Below, in pieces: positions 1-9,615 of a stretch of 35,173 bases of DNA. The notes under the pieces were generated by a model. The model was not told the DNA's origin. It was given only the letters and a program-made list of their open reading frames with translations, and did not search any database. The DNA comes from Chloroflexota bacterium (GTDB lineage: Bacteria; Chloroflexota; Limnocylindria; Limnocylindrales; CSP1-4), in assembly GCA_017881885.1 (NCBI GenBank), contig JADGQJ010000003.1, positions 1-35,173 of the forward strand, in the 5' to 3' direction. Made by a program: the position numbers and the translations under genes. Every line of letters starts with the position of its first letter. Positions within the stretch are counted from its first letter, which is position 1.

Positions 1-1446
1 GCCGCGTCCGAGGCCGACGACGACGTCATGACGAAGTACCTCGAAGGCGAGGAGATCAGCGACGCCGAGCTGGAGTCGTGCCTCCATACGGCCATCCGGT
101 CCGGCATGGTCGCGCCCGTCCTGGTCGGCAGCGCCTCGAAGGACATCGGCGTTCGCGCGCTGATCGACGCAATCGTGCACTACCTCCCATCGGCCGCGGA
201 GCTGGGCGAGATCGTCGCCACGGACTCCAAGGGCAAGGAAGTCAAGATCGTCCCGAGTGCCACCGGCCCGCTCGTCGCCCGCGTCTTCAAGACGACGGCC
301 GACCCGTTCGTCGGCCGTCTGACGTATCTGCACGTGCTATCGGGGACGCTGCACGGCCAGGGCCAGGCCTGGAACGCGACCCGCGGCGAGGCCGAGCGGA
401 TCGGCCAGTTGCTGCTGCTCCACGGCAAGGACCAGGAGACGATCGGCCAGTTGCAGGCCGGCGAGATCGGCGCCATCTCCAAGCTCACCGTGACCGCGAC
501 CGGCGACGTGCTCTCGTCCTCTCGTGAGCAGGCCTACACGCTTCCGCCCCTCTCGTTTCCCATTCCCACACTTCAGGTCGCGATCGAGCCGCAGACGAAG
601 GCCGACCTGGACAAGATGGGCTCGGCCCTCCAGCGCATGCTCGAAGAAGAGCCCTCAGCACGAGTCGACCGCTCCGACACGGGCGAGCAAATCCTCGTTT
701 CGATGGGCGACGCGCACGTGGCGGTTCTGGGCGAACGCCTCAAGCGCAAGTTCGGCGCCGCGATCGTGACCAAAACCCCCCGAGTCCCCTACAAGGAGAC
801 GATCCGAGGCAAGACCCAGGCCCACGGCCGATACAAGAAACAGACCGGCGGCCATGGCATGTTCGGCGACGTCTGGATCACGATCGAGCCAAACCCGGGC
901 GGCGGCGTCGAATTCGCCGAGCACGTGGTTGGCGGCACCGTGCCCAAGAACTTCTTTCCCGGCGTCGAGAAAGGCATCCGCGAGTCGGCGGCAGAAGGCG
1001 TGCTGGCCGGTTACCCACTCAGCGACTTCAAGGCGACGCTATACGACGGGTCGTTCCACGCAGTTGACTCCAACGAGTTGTCTTTCAAGATCGCGGCCTC
1101 AATGGCCCTCAAGGCGGGCGTCCTCGAATGCAAGCCGGCTCTCATGGAGCCGATCATGACGGCCGAGATCCGCATCCCCGAGGCCTACTTGGGCGACGTC
1201 AACCGCGACCTCAACGGCCGCCGCGGACGCGTCCTCGGCATGGACACCAAGGACGGGATGCAAATCATCACGGCCCACGTGCCCCAGGCGGAGTTGTTCT
1301 CCTACGCCACTGAGTTGCGCTCGATTACCGGCGGCCGCGGCACCTTCAGCGCCGTGTTGGACCGCTACGAGGACGTGCCGGCGCACATCGCCGAAAAGGT
1401 GATCGAGGCCCACCGCAAGGTCGTCGAGGCCGCACACAAGGAATAG
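1..1446 (+). CDS. Elongation factor G-like translational GTPase (FusA-like), 5'-truncated by the window edge
   Basis: Frame is open from base 1 to a TAG at 1444-1446. EF-G domain II-V motifs are present (PLVARVFKTTADPFVGRLTYLHVLSG, GHGMFGDVWITIEP, GYPLSDFKATLYDGSFHAVDSNELSFKIAAS, RRGRVLGMD). Confidence 0.93.
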   Translation, partial: AASEADDDVMTKYLEGEEISDAELESCLHTAIRSGMVAPVLVGSASKDIGVRALIDAIVHYLPSAAELGEIVATDSKGKEVKIVPSATGPLVARVFKTTADPFVGRLTYLHVLSGTLHGQGQAWNATRGEAERIGQLLLLHGKDQETIGQLQAGEIGAISKLTVTATGDVLSSSREQAYTLPPLSFPIPTLQVAIEPQTKADLDKMGSALQRMLEEEPSARVDRSDTGEQILVSMGDAHVAVLGERLKRKFGAAIVTKTPRVPYKETIRGKTQAHGRYKKQTGGHGMFGDVWITIEPNPGGGVEFAEHVVGGTVPKNFFPGVEKGIRESAAEGVLAGYPLSDFKATLYDGSFHAVDSNELSFKIAASMALKAGVLECKPALMEPIMTAEIRIPEAYLGDVNRDLNGRRGRVLGMDTKDGMQIITAHVPQAELFSYATELRSITGGRGTFSAVLDRYEDVPAHIAEKVIEAHRKVVEAAHKE

Positions 1447-1476
1447 CGGCGCGCGCGTAACTGAATTGGAGGGGCC

Positions 1477-2100
1477 ATGACACCGTGGCAAGGGCCGCCG
1501 CCCGGATACGGCTGGGGCCGCGCCTGGCCGCCGCAGCCTCCGTTCGTCCCGGGACGGGCCTTCTACGCGCTTTTGGCGGTGGTGCTCGGCATCGGCGTCG
1601 TGGCATCCAGCGCGCCAGATCTGGGCTTCCTGCTCGCCCTGGCGTACCTGATGGGCCTCACCCTCGGACTCGTCTGGCTCATCGCCTTCTGGGTTGCGGC
1701 AGGTGACACGCGTCTCCACATGCCACGCCGAAGCTGGGCCCGCTGGGCCGGCATCCCGGTCATGTGTTTTGCTTGCGCGGCACTCATTTCCTCGGGTCTG
1801 CCCTTGACTACGCGTTTCGAGGCGAGCAGGCCGGCCCTGGAGCAGGCCGCGGTACGCGCCGAGTCGGGGGAGCATTTCGAGTCGGGCTGGATCGGCCTCA
1901 TGCCTGTGCACGAAGTTCGAACGCTTGGGCGCGGCACGCTGTTTGTCCTCTCGGGCTCCGGCGAGACCGTCGACGAATGCGGCCTGGCCTACAGCGACAT
2001 CGGCATCTCGGCTTTGCAGTCGTTCCTCAGTGACTCATACAACGTGTCGAGCTACGGACATGGTTGGTGGTACTGGTGCAGCTACCCGCCGGGCGATTGA
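1477..2100 (+). CDS. Hypothetical membrane protein with Pro/Gly/Trp-rich N-terminus and several TM segments; 3' end may be frame-disrupted
   Basis: ORF starts 30 nt after fusA-like stop. GGAGG precedes the ATG ('ttggaggggccATG'). Hydrophobic segments FYALLAVVLGIGVVASSAP and FLLALAYLMGLTLGLVWLIAFWVAAG. Confidence 0.6.
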   Translation: MTPWQGPPPGYGWGRAWPPQPPFVPGRAFYALLAVVLGIGVVASSAPDLGFLLALAYLMGLTLGLVWLIAFWVAAGDTRLHMPRRSWARWAGIPVMCFACAALISSGLPLTTRFEASRPALEQAAVRAESGEHFESGWIGLMPVHEVRTLGRGTLFVLSGSGETVDECGLAYSDIGISALQSFLSDSYNVSSYGHGWWYWCSYPPGD

Positions 2101-2200
2101 GCCGCCGGCGGATCTGGGGTACCGGCTCTACGGCGAAATCGCAGTCGGCTGGTGGGTCTGGTGCGACAACATCTAGCCTGAGTTCTGTGCAGACACAAAT

Positions 2201-2234
2201 AGCGGGCCCCGTACAGGCCGGTGCGAGGCCCGCT
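2201..2234 (+). terminator. Possible terminator hairpin
   Basis: Perfect 8-bp inverted repeat AGCGGGCC (2201-2208)/GGCCCGCT (2227-2234), 25 nt after an alternative-frame TAG at 2174-2176. No clear T-tract. Confidence 0.35.
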
Positions 2235-2458
2235 TGTATGACTGCGACAGGGCCGGCCGGCGCACGGCCGTCCTCGCGCCGGGGCCGGACAGTGCCGCAG
2301 GGTGACGTCGCACAGGACCGTGGCCGTAGCCCGTGAAGACCGAGCTCGGTGCCGACGCCTCCACATGAGGGATCGGCCGGCCCACAGGCGGCTTTAGGCG
2401 GTGATAGTCCCATGGCGCCTGTACGCTTCGGCGAGCACTCGGAGCCAGGAGCCCGGAT

Positions 2459-3001
2459 TTGAATTCAACGGAACGCCCCCTAGAGATTCGCGCGAGCTAC
2501 ACCCTGACGGCGCGGGAATGGGTGTGGGCGATGGCTCGGCTTCGACCGGTGGCGCTGGTCTACGACTCGATTGCCGCGGCCGGGCTCCTCGCGTTTGGCG
2601 TGTGGGAGTCGGACCTGGCATACCTGCTCGTCTTCTGGGCGCTGTCGGTCTTCGTTATCACGTCTTATCTGTGGGTGCCGTGGCTGGCCGGGCTTGTGTC
2701 CGGCACGCTCCGGCGCGCGACCTCACCTACTGATCTCGAGATCGATGGCGCGGGACTCACTGCCCGCACCGCCGGCGGCACGGCCCTGATGGAATGGGGC
2801 GCCGTCAAGAGCGTCAAGGAGATCGGAAGCTGCCTGGTGTTCGTCCGGCATTCCGGCAGGTGGCGGATCGTTCCGAAGCGCGCCTTCTCGGCCGAACAGC
2901 TCGCGGAGCTGCGAACCTACCTCAAGACCGAGGGGCTTCTCGACGACAGATCACTCTGGGCGAAGATCCAGAAGGTTGCCAACGACGGGCCTGATTCTTA
3001 G
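2459..3001 (+). CDS. YcxB-like membrane protein
   Basis: 180 aa with two TM segments followed by a C-terminal region resembling YcxB-like proteins (DLEIDGAGLTARTAGGTALMEWGAVKSVKEIGSCLVFV...IVPKRAFSAEQLAELRTYL). Confidence 0.6.
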   Translation: MNSTERPLEIRASYTLTAREWVWAMARLRPVALVYDSIAAAGLLAFGVWESDLAYLLVFWALSVFVITSYLWVPWLAGLVSGTLRRATSPTDLEIDGAGLTARTAGGTALMEWGAVKSVKEIGSCLVFVRHSGRWRIVPKRAFSAEQLAELRTYLKTEGLLDDRSLWAKIQKVANDGPDS

Positions 3002-3028
3002 GCGACACCGCTCGCTGGCGCTCTGGGC

Positions 3029-3796
3029 TCAGCCGCCGTTCACGAGTCGCAGCGCTTCCGCGAGGTCGATCCGGCCTTCGTAGAGGGCCCTGCCGACGAC
3101 GGCTCCCGCGCAGCCGATGGCTCGGACGGCCGAGATATCTTCCAGCGACGAGACACCGGCTGAGGCGATGATGTCGCCCCGCTTGAGCTCAACCATCAGG
3201 CGGAGCAGATCGAGATTCGGGCCGGTCAGAAGGCCGTCTCGTTCGATCGCCGTGACGATGAAGGTCCGAGCGCCACGATCCGCCAGGTTGGTCAGCGCAT
3301 ACGCGACCGGCACGCCCTCGGCTCCCGGAACCCAGCCCTGCCCGACTGCAACGCCGTCGCGCACATCCAGCGCAATCGCGATCCGCTCCACGCCGAACCG
3401 CGCCACCAGCCGGTCCACGAATCCCGGGTCGCGCAGCGCCGCCGTTCCCACGACCACCCGAGCCGCCCCGGCATCGAGCGCGGCGGCGACCGCCGCCTCG
3501 TCACGCAACCCGCCGGCCACCTCACACGCGACCGACTCCCCCACCGCTGCCACGATGCGCGCAACTGCCTCCGTCTGCCGCCGCGCGCCGTCTCGCGCTC
3601 CGTCCAGATCGACCACGTGGATCCATTTAGCCCCAGTCGCCGCGAAGCCCCGGGCAACCTCGGCCGGGTCGGAGCCGTAGACCGTCTCCCGCGCAAAGTC
3701 GCCTTCGGCCAGCCGAACGACACGACCATCGCGCAGGTCGATGGCCGGCAGGAGCTGGAAGGCGTTCGGCCGCACCACTTGCTCTCGTATCACCAT
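3029..3796 (-). CDS. hisA: 1-(5-phosphoribosyl)-5-[(5-phosphoribosylamino)methylideneamino]imidazole-4-carboxamide isomerase
   Basis: TIM-barrel HisA motifs: LLPAIDLRDGRVVRL, EVAGGLRDEAAVAAALDAGAARVVVGTAA, IASAGVSSLEDISAV, GAVVGRALYEGRIDLAEAL. The start could instead be one of two GTG codons a few residues downstream. Confidence 0.95.
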   Translation of the reverse strand: MVIREQVVRPNAFQLLPAIDLRDGRVVRLAEGDFARETVYGSDPAEVARGFAATGAKWIHVVDLDGARDGARRQTEAVARIVAAVGESVACEVAGGLRDEAAVAAALDAGAARVVVGTAALRDPGFVDRLVARFGVERIAIALDVRDGVAVGQGWVPGAEGVPVAYALTNLADRGARTFIVTAIERDGLLTGPNLDLLRLMVELKRGDIIASAGVSSLEDISAVRAIGCAGAVVGRALYEGRIDLAEALRLVNGG

Positions 3797-3812
3797 GCTA
3801 CTATGCTACTAC
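3794..3812. promoter_or_regulatory. Candidate shared operator/promoter element between hisA and the TrpR-like gene
   Basis: Tandem direct repeat ATGCTACT-ATGCTACT (3795-3810) in the short divergent region; contains TATGCT, which resembles a -10 element for the plus-strand operon. Confidence 0.4.
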
Positions 3813-3849
3813 ACCAGCAGGGCGGCCGAACGGCCGGCAAAGCGAGGAA

Positions 3850-4185
3850 ATGACGATGAGCGCAATCGAAGCATGGCGCGACGAGGCAACCGCTGAGCTG
3901 TTCGGTGCAGTCGTCCGCCTCGAGACGGTGGACGAGGCGTCCGCATTCTTCCGCGATCTTTGCACGCTCGGTGAACTGCACGACATGGCGCAACGCTGGG
4001 CCGTGGTCCGGCTGCTCGACCAGGGCCTCCACTACGCCGAGATCTCGCACCGCACCGGCGCGAGCACGGCCACAATCACGCGTATCGCCCAGTGGCTGCA
4101 TCACGGCGAGGGCGGCTACCTGCGTGCCCTGGAGCGGTTGCGCGCCGCAAACGCCGATTCCACCACCGGAGACAACGCCCGATGA
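3850..4185 (+). CDS. YerC/YecD-type TrpR-related transcriptional regulator, candidate histidine-biosynthesis regulator
   Basis: 111 aa, TrpR-superfamily helix-turn-helix (FFRDLCTLGELHDMAQRWAVVRLLDQGLHYAEISHRTGASTATITRIAQWL), first gene of the his operon. ATG at 3856 has better SD spacing (GAGG) than ATG at 3850. Confidence 0.85.
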   Translation: MTMSAIEAWRDEATAELFGAVVRLETVDEASAFFRDLCTLGELHDMAQRWAVVRLLDQGLHYAEISHRTGASTATITRIAQWLHHGEGGYLRALERLRAANADSTTGDNAR

Positions 4186-5042
4186 CGCGACGCCTCCGCC
4201 TCGCAATTCCAAACAAGGGCCGGCTGGTCGAGCCGACCGTCCGCCTGCTGCGTGACGCCGGGCTCGTCTTCGAGGCCGGCGAACGGGCGCTGGTCGCGCG
4301 CGTCCAGAACTTCGATCTCGACATCCTATTCGTGCGGACGAACGACGTCGTCGAGTTCGTGGCCGACGGGGTCGCCGAACTCGGGGTGACGGGGCTGGAT
4401 CTGGTCGCCGAATCGGGATCCGACGTGCCTCAGTTGCGCAAGCTCGGTTTCGGGAAATGCCGCCTCACGATCGCGGTTCCGAACGACTCGCCGTTCCGAG
4501 CCGCCGAGGACCTCGCAGGATTGCGCGTCGCGACGTCGCACATGAGCCTGACGAAGAGCTTCTTCGCGGGCCGGTCCATCCCCGTAGACGTAATCCCGGT
4601 GTCCGGAGCGGCCGAAGTCGCCCCCAGGCTCGGCCTGGCCGAAGCGATCGTCGATCTCGTATCGACCGGATCGACGATGGTCGTGAACGGCCTCCGACCG
4701 ATCGAAGAGGTCTTCGAATCCGAGGCGGTCCTGCTCGCGAATGCCGGCGCCCTGCGGGATCGCGCCGACGCGCTGGGAACTATCCAGACGATGCTGAGCG
4801 CCACCCTGGCAGCCCGCGATCGCAAGTACCTGATGATGAACGCCCCCGAGTCCCGGCTTGCCGAGCTCGAGGACCTCCTGCCCGGCCTGGAGTCGCCCTC
4901 GATCATTCCGCTGGCGCACAAAGGAATGGTGGCCATTCACTCGGTCGTCGATGCCGACGCCGTCTGGTCGCTGCTGCCCCGTCTCAAGGCCGCCGGCGCT
5001 TCCGGCATCCTGATCCTGCCCATCGAGAAGATCGTCTCATGA
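4182..5042 (+). CDS. hisG: ATP phosphoribosyltransferase, long form
   Basis: LRLAIPNKGRLVEPTVRLLRDAGL, DVVEFVADGVAELGVTGLDLVAE, VDLVSTGSTMVVNGL; C-terminal extension ending IPLAHKGMVAIHSVVDADAVWSLLPRLKAAGASGILILPIEKI. Start overlaps upstream stop (ATGA). Confidence 0.96.
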   Translation: MTRRLRLAIPNKGRLVEPTVRLLRDAGLVFEAGERALVARVQNFDLDILFVRTNDVVEFVADGVAELGVTGLDLVAESGSDVPQLRKLGFGKCRLTIAVPNDSPFRAAEDLAGLRVATSHMSLTKSFFAGRSIPVDVIPVSGAAEVAPRLGLAEAIVDLVSTGSTMVVNGLRPIEEVFESEAVLLANAGALRDRADALGTIQTMLSATLAARDRKYLMMNAPESRLAELEDLLPGLESPSIIPLAHKGMVAIHSVVDADAVWSLLPRLKAAGASGILILPIEKIVS

Positions 5043-6376
5043 GCGCCCCGTCCGTCAAGCTGCGCCGGCTCGAGCTGTCTCGCGCGGCCGGGGATCCGTC
5101 GGTCGCCGCGGAGGTCCTGGCTCTCGTGCGCCGTGGCGTCGTCCCGGACCAGCGAGTCCGCGAAGGCGCTCGGGCCATCCTGGCCTCGGTCAAGGCAGGC
5201 GGCGACGCGGCCGTCCGCGCCGCCAACGCTAGCTTCGGCGGCGGCCGAGCCGATGGCTCGCTGCTGGTCGGCAAAGCTGAGATGGAAGCCGCGCGCGACG
5301 CGCTGCCGCCGCGGATCCGGACCGGGCTCGAGCAGATGATCGAGAACATCCGCCGCTTCGCCGAAACCGAGTTGCCCCAGACCCGCATGACCACCATCGT
5401 GCCGGGCGTGGAGATCGAGCGGCGCTGGGTGCCCCTGTCGCGCGTCGGCGTCTACGCCCCGGGTGGCTCGGCGGCATACCCCAGCTCGCTCCTGATGGGC
5501 GTCGTTCCGGCCAAGGTGGCCGGTGTCGGCACGATCGTCGTCGCCTCGCCCGCGGATGCCGAAGGCGCGATCAACCAGACGCTGCTGGGAGCGGCCGGAC
5601 TGGTCGGAGTGGACGTCTTCATCGTTGCGGGCGGCGCCCAGGCCGTCGGGGCGATGGCCTACGGATTGCCGGACGCGGGCATCGCGCCGGTCGACCGCAT
5701 CGTCGGTCCGGGCAACTCCTGGGTGACGGCCGCCAAGCTCGAAGTCTTCGGCGAGTGCGGCATCGACCTGCCCGCCGGCCCGTCCGAAGTGATGGTCGTG
5801 GCGGACGGAACCGCCGACCCCGTGCACGTGGCCGCCGACCTGCTCTCGCAGGCGGAACACGGCCCCGACTCCCCTGCCCTGCTGGTCACCTGGGACGCGT
5901 CCTTCGCCGCGACGGTCGAGGTCGAGCTCGGGCGCCAGCTGGCCACGGCGGCGCGCCGCGAGATCCTGGAACGTTCGCTCGGGAAGGGAGCGCTCATCGT
6001 GCTGGCGCCGAACCGCGACGCAGCGATCGACTTCGTCAACGACTACGCCCCGGAGCACCTCTCCGTGGTCGTGGAGAATGTCGAGGAGGCCGTCGCGCGG
6101 CTCCGAAATGCGGGCTCGCTCTTCGTCGGGCCGTACGCGCCCGAGTCCGCCGGCGATTACGCGTCGGGAGCCAACCACGTCCTGCCGACCGGCGGGCTCG
6201 CCCGCTCTTGCGGCGCCCTCTCCACCGAGGATTTCGGCAAGTTCATCCAGGTCCAGCGCATCACCCGCGACGGCCTCTCCACGATCCGCGACGCCGTCGA
6301 GTCGATCGCCGAGGCCGAAGGGTTGATCGCCCACAAGCGCGCCGTCGAAGTCCGGTTCGAGGGAGCCGCTTCATGA
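5039..6376 (+). CDS. hisD: Histidinol dehydrogenase
   Basis: WVPLSRVGVYAPGGSAAYPSSLLMGVVPAKVAGV, DRIVGPGNSWVTAAKLEVFGECGIDLPAGPSEVMVVAD, LSQAEHGPDSPALLVT, YAPEHL, GANHVLPTGGLAR. ATGA overlap with hisG stop. Confidence 0.97.
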   Translation: MSAPSVKLRRLELSRAAGDPSVAAEVLALVRRGVVPDQRVREGARAILASVKAGGDAAVRAANASFGGGRADGSLLVGKAEMEAARDALPPRIRTGLEQMIENIRRFAETELPQTRMTTIVPGVEIERRWVPLSRVGVYAPGGSAAYPSSLLMGVVPAKVAGVGTIVVASPADAEGAINQTLLGAAGLVGVDVFIVAGGAQAVGAMAYGLPDAGIAPVDRIVGPGNSWVTAAKLEVFGECGIDLPAGPSEVMVVADGTADPVHVAADLLSQAEHGPDSPALLVTWDASFAATVEVELGRQLATAARREILERSLGKGALIVLAPNRDAAIDFVNDYAPEHLSVVVENVEEAVARLRNAGSLFVGPYAPESAGDYASGANHVLPTGGLARSCGALSTEDFGKFIQVQRITRDGLSTIRDAVESIAEAEGLIAHKRAVEVRFEGAAS

Positions 6377-7506
6377 GCGCCTCAGTCGAACCCGGCGATG
6401 CCGTTGAGCTGGGCCCTCTCCCGACATATGTCTGGGAGCCGACGACCGACTTCCTCGCGGCCAAGTACGGGTTGCCCCGCCGGTCGGTCGTCCGCTTCGA
6501 CGTGAACACCTCGCCGCTGCCGCCCGATCTGCGGGACGTGCTGTCCGGCCCGTTCGACCCGCTGCTGTCCGAATACCCGCCCAGCGACTACGCGGAGCTG
6601 GTTTCGGCGGCCGCGGATTCCTACGGCGTTTCGCCGGGCGAGATCCTGCCCACGGCCGGCGCCGACGAAGCCCTCGACCTGTCCGCTCGGGCGTTTCTGC
6701 GCGGTTGGTCGGTCGCCGTGGCGGCCGTACCCACCTACGCGATGTACGGCATCGTGACCGAGCAGCGAGGGGCCTCGTTCATAGGTGTGCCGCGGTTGTC
6801 CCGCGAGCAGGGCCTCGGCCTGGACATACCGGCTCTTGCGGAAGCGGCCCGCACCGCCCAGCTCGTCTGGCTCTGCGAACCGAACAACCCGACCGGAACC
6901 GTCGAGCCGCCGGAACGAATCTCCGATCTGCTGGACCGCCTTGCGGCCGACGCGGTCCGAGACAACCGCGAAGCGCCCGCCGTCGTCGTCGACGAGGCCT
7001 ATGCCGAGTTCGTCGGGAGCTCCGTGCTGCCGCTCCGCGCCCGATACCCGCGTCTGGTCGTGATCCGGACGCTGAGCAAGGCTCACGCTCTGGCGGGGGC
7101 CCGCGTCGGTTTCGCCGTGGCCCGGCCGGAGACGTTGGCGCGGATCCTGTCCTTCCGGGCGCCGGCTTCGGTCTCGACCGTGTCTGCCGCTCTGGCGACC
7201 GCGTCGCTTCGCCGGCCCGAGCTGGCCGCAGCCAACGTCGCCCGGATCACGGAGCAGCGTTCCCGACTCATCGCCGAGCTGGCCCAGATCGGCTGGCACC
7301 CCTATCCGTCCGAGGCCAACTTCGTCCTGTTCCGCTTCGGTTCGCCGATGATCGCCGCCGCGGCCGCCGAGGCGCTGTTGCGTCAGGGCCTCGTCCCGCG
7401 AACATTCGGCCCCGATCACCCGCTCGCCGACTGTCTGCGGCTGACCGTCCGGTCGGCCCAGGAAAACGACCGTCTCATCCGCGCCGCGAGGGAGATATCA
7501 GCATGA
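6373..7506 (+). CDS. hisC: Histidinol-phosphate aminotransferase (PLP class I/II)
   Basis: DVNTSPLPPDL, WLCEPNNPTGT, VVVDEAYAEFVG, VIRTLSKAHALAGARVGFAVARPE. ATGA overlap with hisD. Confidence 0.93.
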   Translation: MSASVEPGDAVELGPLPTYVWEPTTDFLAAKYGLPRRSVVRFDVNTSPLPPDLRDVLSGPFDPLLSEYPPSDYAELVSAAADSYGVSPGEILPTAGADEALDLSARAFLRGWSVAVAAVPTYAMYGIVTEQRGASFIGVPRLSREQGLGLDIPALAEAARTAQLVWLCEPNNPTGTVEPPERISDLLDRLAADAVRDNREAPAVVVDEAYAEFVGSSVLPLRARYPRLVVIRTLSKAHALAGARVGFAVARPETLARILSFRAPASVSTVSAALATASLRRPELAAANVARITEQRSRLIAELAQIGWHPYPSEANFVLFRFGSPMIAAAAAEALLRQGLVPRTFGPDHPLADCLRLTVRSAQENDRLIRAAREISA

Positions 7507-8123
7507 CCAGCCAGATCGGTACCGTCGTGAAGTCGGGCGATCGCTCGGCCACCGTCAGCAGGAAGACCCGCGAGACCGAGATCACGGTCACTCTTCGGCT
7601 CGATGGGACCGGCGAAAGCAAGATCTCGACCGGAGTCGGTTTCTACGACCACTTGCTCGGGTCTCTCGCTCACCACGCCCTCTTCGACCTCGAGATCGAG
7701 GCGACCGGTGACCTGGCGATCGACGAGCACCACACCGTCGAGGACGTGGCGCTGGTCTTCGGCGCCGCGCTGGCGGAAGCGCTCGGCGATCGTTCCGGCA
7801 TCGTCCGCTTCGGCGACGCCGCCGTGCCGATGGACGAGGCGGTGGCAACTTCCGTGGTCGACGTGGGCGGACGCCCGTATGCCGTGATCGACCTGCCGTT
7901 CAAGGGCAAGCGAGCCGGCAAGCTGCCGCTGCAGCTGATCGAGCATGTCTTCGAGTCGTTCGCCCGCGCCGGCGGCGTGACTCTTCACCTCAAGGGCAAG
8001 GGCCGGAACGATCATCACCTGGCCGAAGCTGCCTTCAAGGCTCTCGGCCGGTCGCTGCGCGCCGCGTGCGCCGTGGATCCACGCCGGAGCGGCGTCGCCT
8101 CGACGAAGGGATCGCTGGGCTGA
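7503..8123 (+). CDS. hisB: Imidazoleglycerol-phosphate dehydratase
   Basis: [94 protein letters not shown]. Confidence 0.97.
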   Translation: MTSQIGTVVKSGDRSATVSRKTRETEITVTLRLDGTGESKISTGVGFYDHLLGSLAHHALFDLEIEATGDLAIDEHHTVEDVALVFGAALAEALGDRSGIVRFGDAAVPMDEAVATSVVDVGGRPYAVIDLPFKGKRAGKLPLQLIEHVFESFARAGGVTLHLKGKGRNDHHLAEAAFKALGRSLRAACAVDPRRSGVASTKGSLG

Positions 8124-8812
8124 TGGCCGGGTCGACGGCTGCGCCGGGGCCGCTCGTTGCCGTCCTCGACTACGGCGCGGCGAACATGGTCAGCATCGGG
8201 CAGGCGCTCGTGGCCGCGGGCGCTCGCGTGGTCGTGGCCGAGGACGCGGCGGCTCTCCGGGGAGTGGACGCGGTCGTGGTTCCGGGCGTCGGGGCGGCCG
8301 TCCCGGCCATGGCCCACATGAGCGACCGAGGCTTGGCCGAGCCGCTGCGCGACTGGGTTCGGGCAGGTCGGCCGTGCCTGGGGATCTGCCTGGGCTATCA
8401 GATTCTCTTCGAGCGCAGCGCCGAAGGCGACGAGGGCGATGCCGACACGCTGGGGCTCCTTGCGGGACGAACCGTCGGCCTGGCGGACGCACCGACGCTA
8501 CCGCACATCGGCTGGAACACGGTCGAGCTGGCGCGGCCGCACCCGCTCTTCGACGGGATCCCCGACGGATCGCACTTCTACTTCGTGCACTCGTTCGCGC
8601 CCGCGCCGGAGGACGAGCGCGTCGTCGTGGCTCGGACCACGCACGGACGGCCGTTCGTGAGTGCCGTCGCGTCGGGGTCGCTCTACGGACTGCAGTTCCA
8701 TCCCGAAAAGTCGGCCGAGGTCGGCCAGCGGCTGCTGGTCAACTTCCTGAGGCTCGTCGCCGAGGCCACCGCAACGGGCGGCGGCACGGCGCGCACGGAA
8801 GAGGTGGCGTGA
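8123..8812 (+). CDS. hisH: Imidazole glycerol phosphate synthase subunit HisH (glutamine amidotransferase)
   Basis: [91 protein letters not shown]. Confidence 0.96.
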   Translation: MAGSTAAPGPLVAVLDYGAANMVSIGQALVAAGARVVVAEDAAALRGVDAVVVPGVGAAVPAMAHMSDRGLAEPLRDWVRAGRPCLGICLGYQILFERSAEGDEGDADTLGLLAGRTVGLADAPTLPHIGWNTVELARPHPLFDGIPDGSHFYFVHSFAPAPEDERVVVARTTHGRPFVSAVASGSLYGLQFHPEKSAEVGQRLLVNFLRLVAEATATGGGTARTEEVA

Positions 8813-9615
8813 TGCTCGCCCGCCGCGTGATCCCGTGCCTGGACGTCGCCAACGGCCGCGTCGTGAAGGGAACCCGGTTCGTCGACCTCACCGACGAGGG
8901 TGATCCGGCCGAACTGGCCGAACGCTACGCCCGCGAGGGAGCAGACGAGATCGTCTTCCTCGACATAACCGCTGCCCCCGAAGGACGCGGAACGATCCTC
9001 GACGTGGTCCGGCGAACGGCGAGCCGGGCATTCGTGCCGCTCACCGTCGGCGGCGGCGTGCGCTCGGTCGACGAAATGCGCGATGTCCTGCGCGCCGGAG
9101 CGGACAAGGTGTCGTTCAACACCGCCGCCGTGGCGGATCCGGAGCTTCTCACGGCCTGTGCCCGCCGATTCGGCCGCCAGGCGGTCGTCTGCGCCATCGA
9201 CGCGCGGCGGTTGCCTGCGTCCGCCGAGACTGATACCGGCGTTCCCGCCGCCTGGGAAGTCGTGACGCACGGCGGCCGAACTCGTGCCGGTTTGGACGCC
9301 ATCGAATGGGCGCAACGAGCCGTCGATCTCGGCGCCGGCGAGCTGCTCGTGACCTCGATGGATCGCGACGGCACGCGAAGCGGCTTCGACACGGAATTGC
9401 TACGGGCCATCTCGTCGCGCGTTCGAGTGCCGGTGATTGCATCAGGCGGCGCCGCAGGACCGGCGGACTTCGTGGTGGCCGTGCGCGAGGGCGGCGCCGA
9501 CGCCGTGCTTGCCGCCTCGATCTTCCACCGCCGCATGTTCTCGATAGATACGGTCAAGCAGGCGATGGCCGCGGCGGGATTGCCGGTCCGGCCCGTTGCG
9601 GAGGTCGCGGCATGA
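8812..9615 (+). CDS. hisF: Imidazole glycerol phosphate synthase cyclase subunit HisF
   Basis: [114 protein letters not shown]. Confidence 0.97.
   Translation: MLARRVIPCLDVANGRVVKGTRFVDLTDEGDPAELAERYAREGADEIVFLDITAAPEGRGTILDVVRRTASRAFVPLTVGGGVRSVDEMRDVLRAGADKVSFNTAAVADPELLTACARRFGRQAVVCAIDARRLPASAETDTGVPAAWEVVTHGGRTRAGLDAIEWAQRAVDLGAGELLVTSMDRDGTRSGFDTELLRAISSRVRVPVIASGGAAGPADFVVAVREGGADAVLAASIFHRRMFSIDTVKQAMAAAGLPVRPVAEVAA

Noticed and set aside
2240-2458. ORFs on both strands between the two small membrane-protein genes
   Set aside because: Low-complexity Arg/Pro/Gly translations on every frame, typical of high-GC intergenic DNA.
4937-6334. 465-aa minus-strand ORF antisense to hisD
   Set aside because: Same shadow-ORF effect; hisD motifs are clear on the plus strand.
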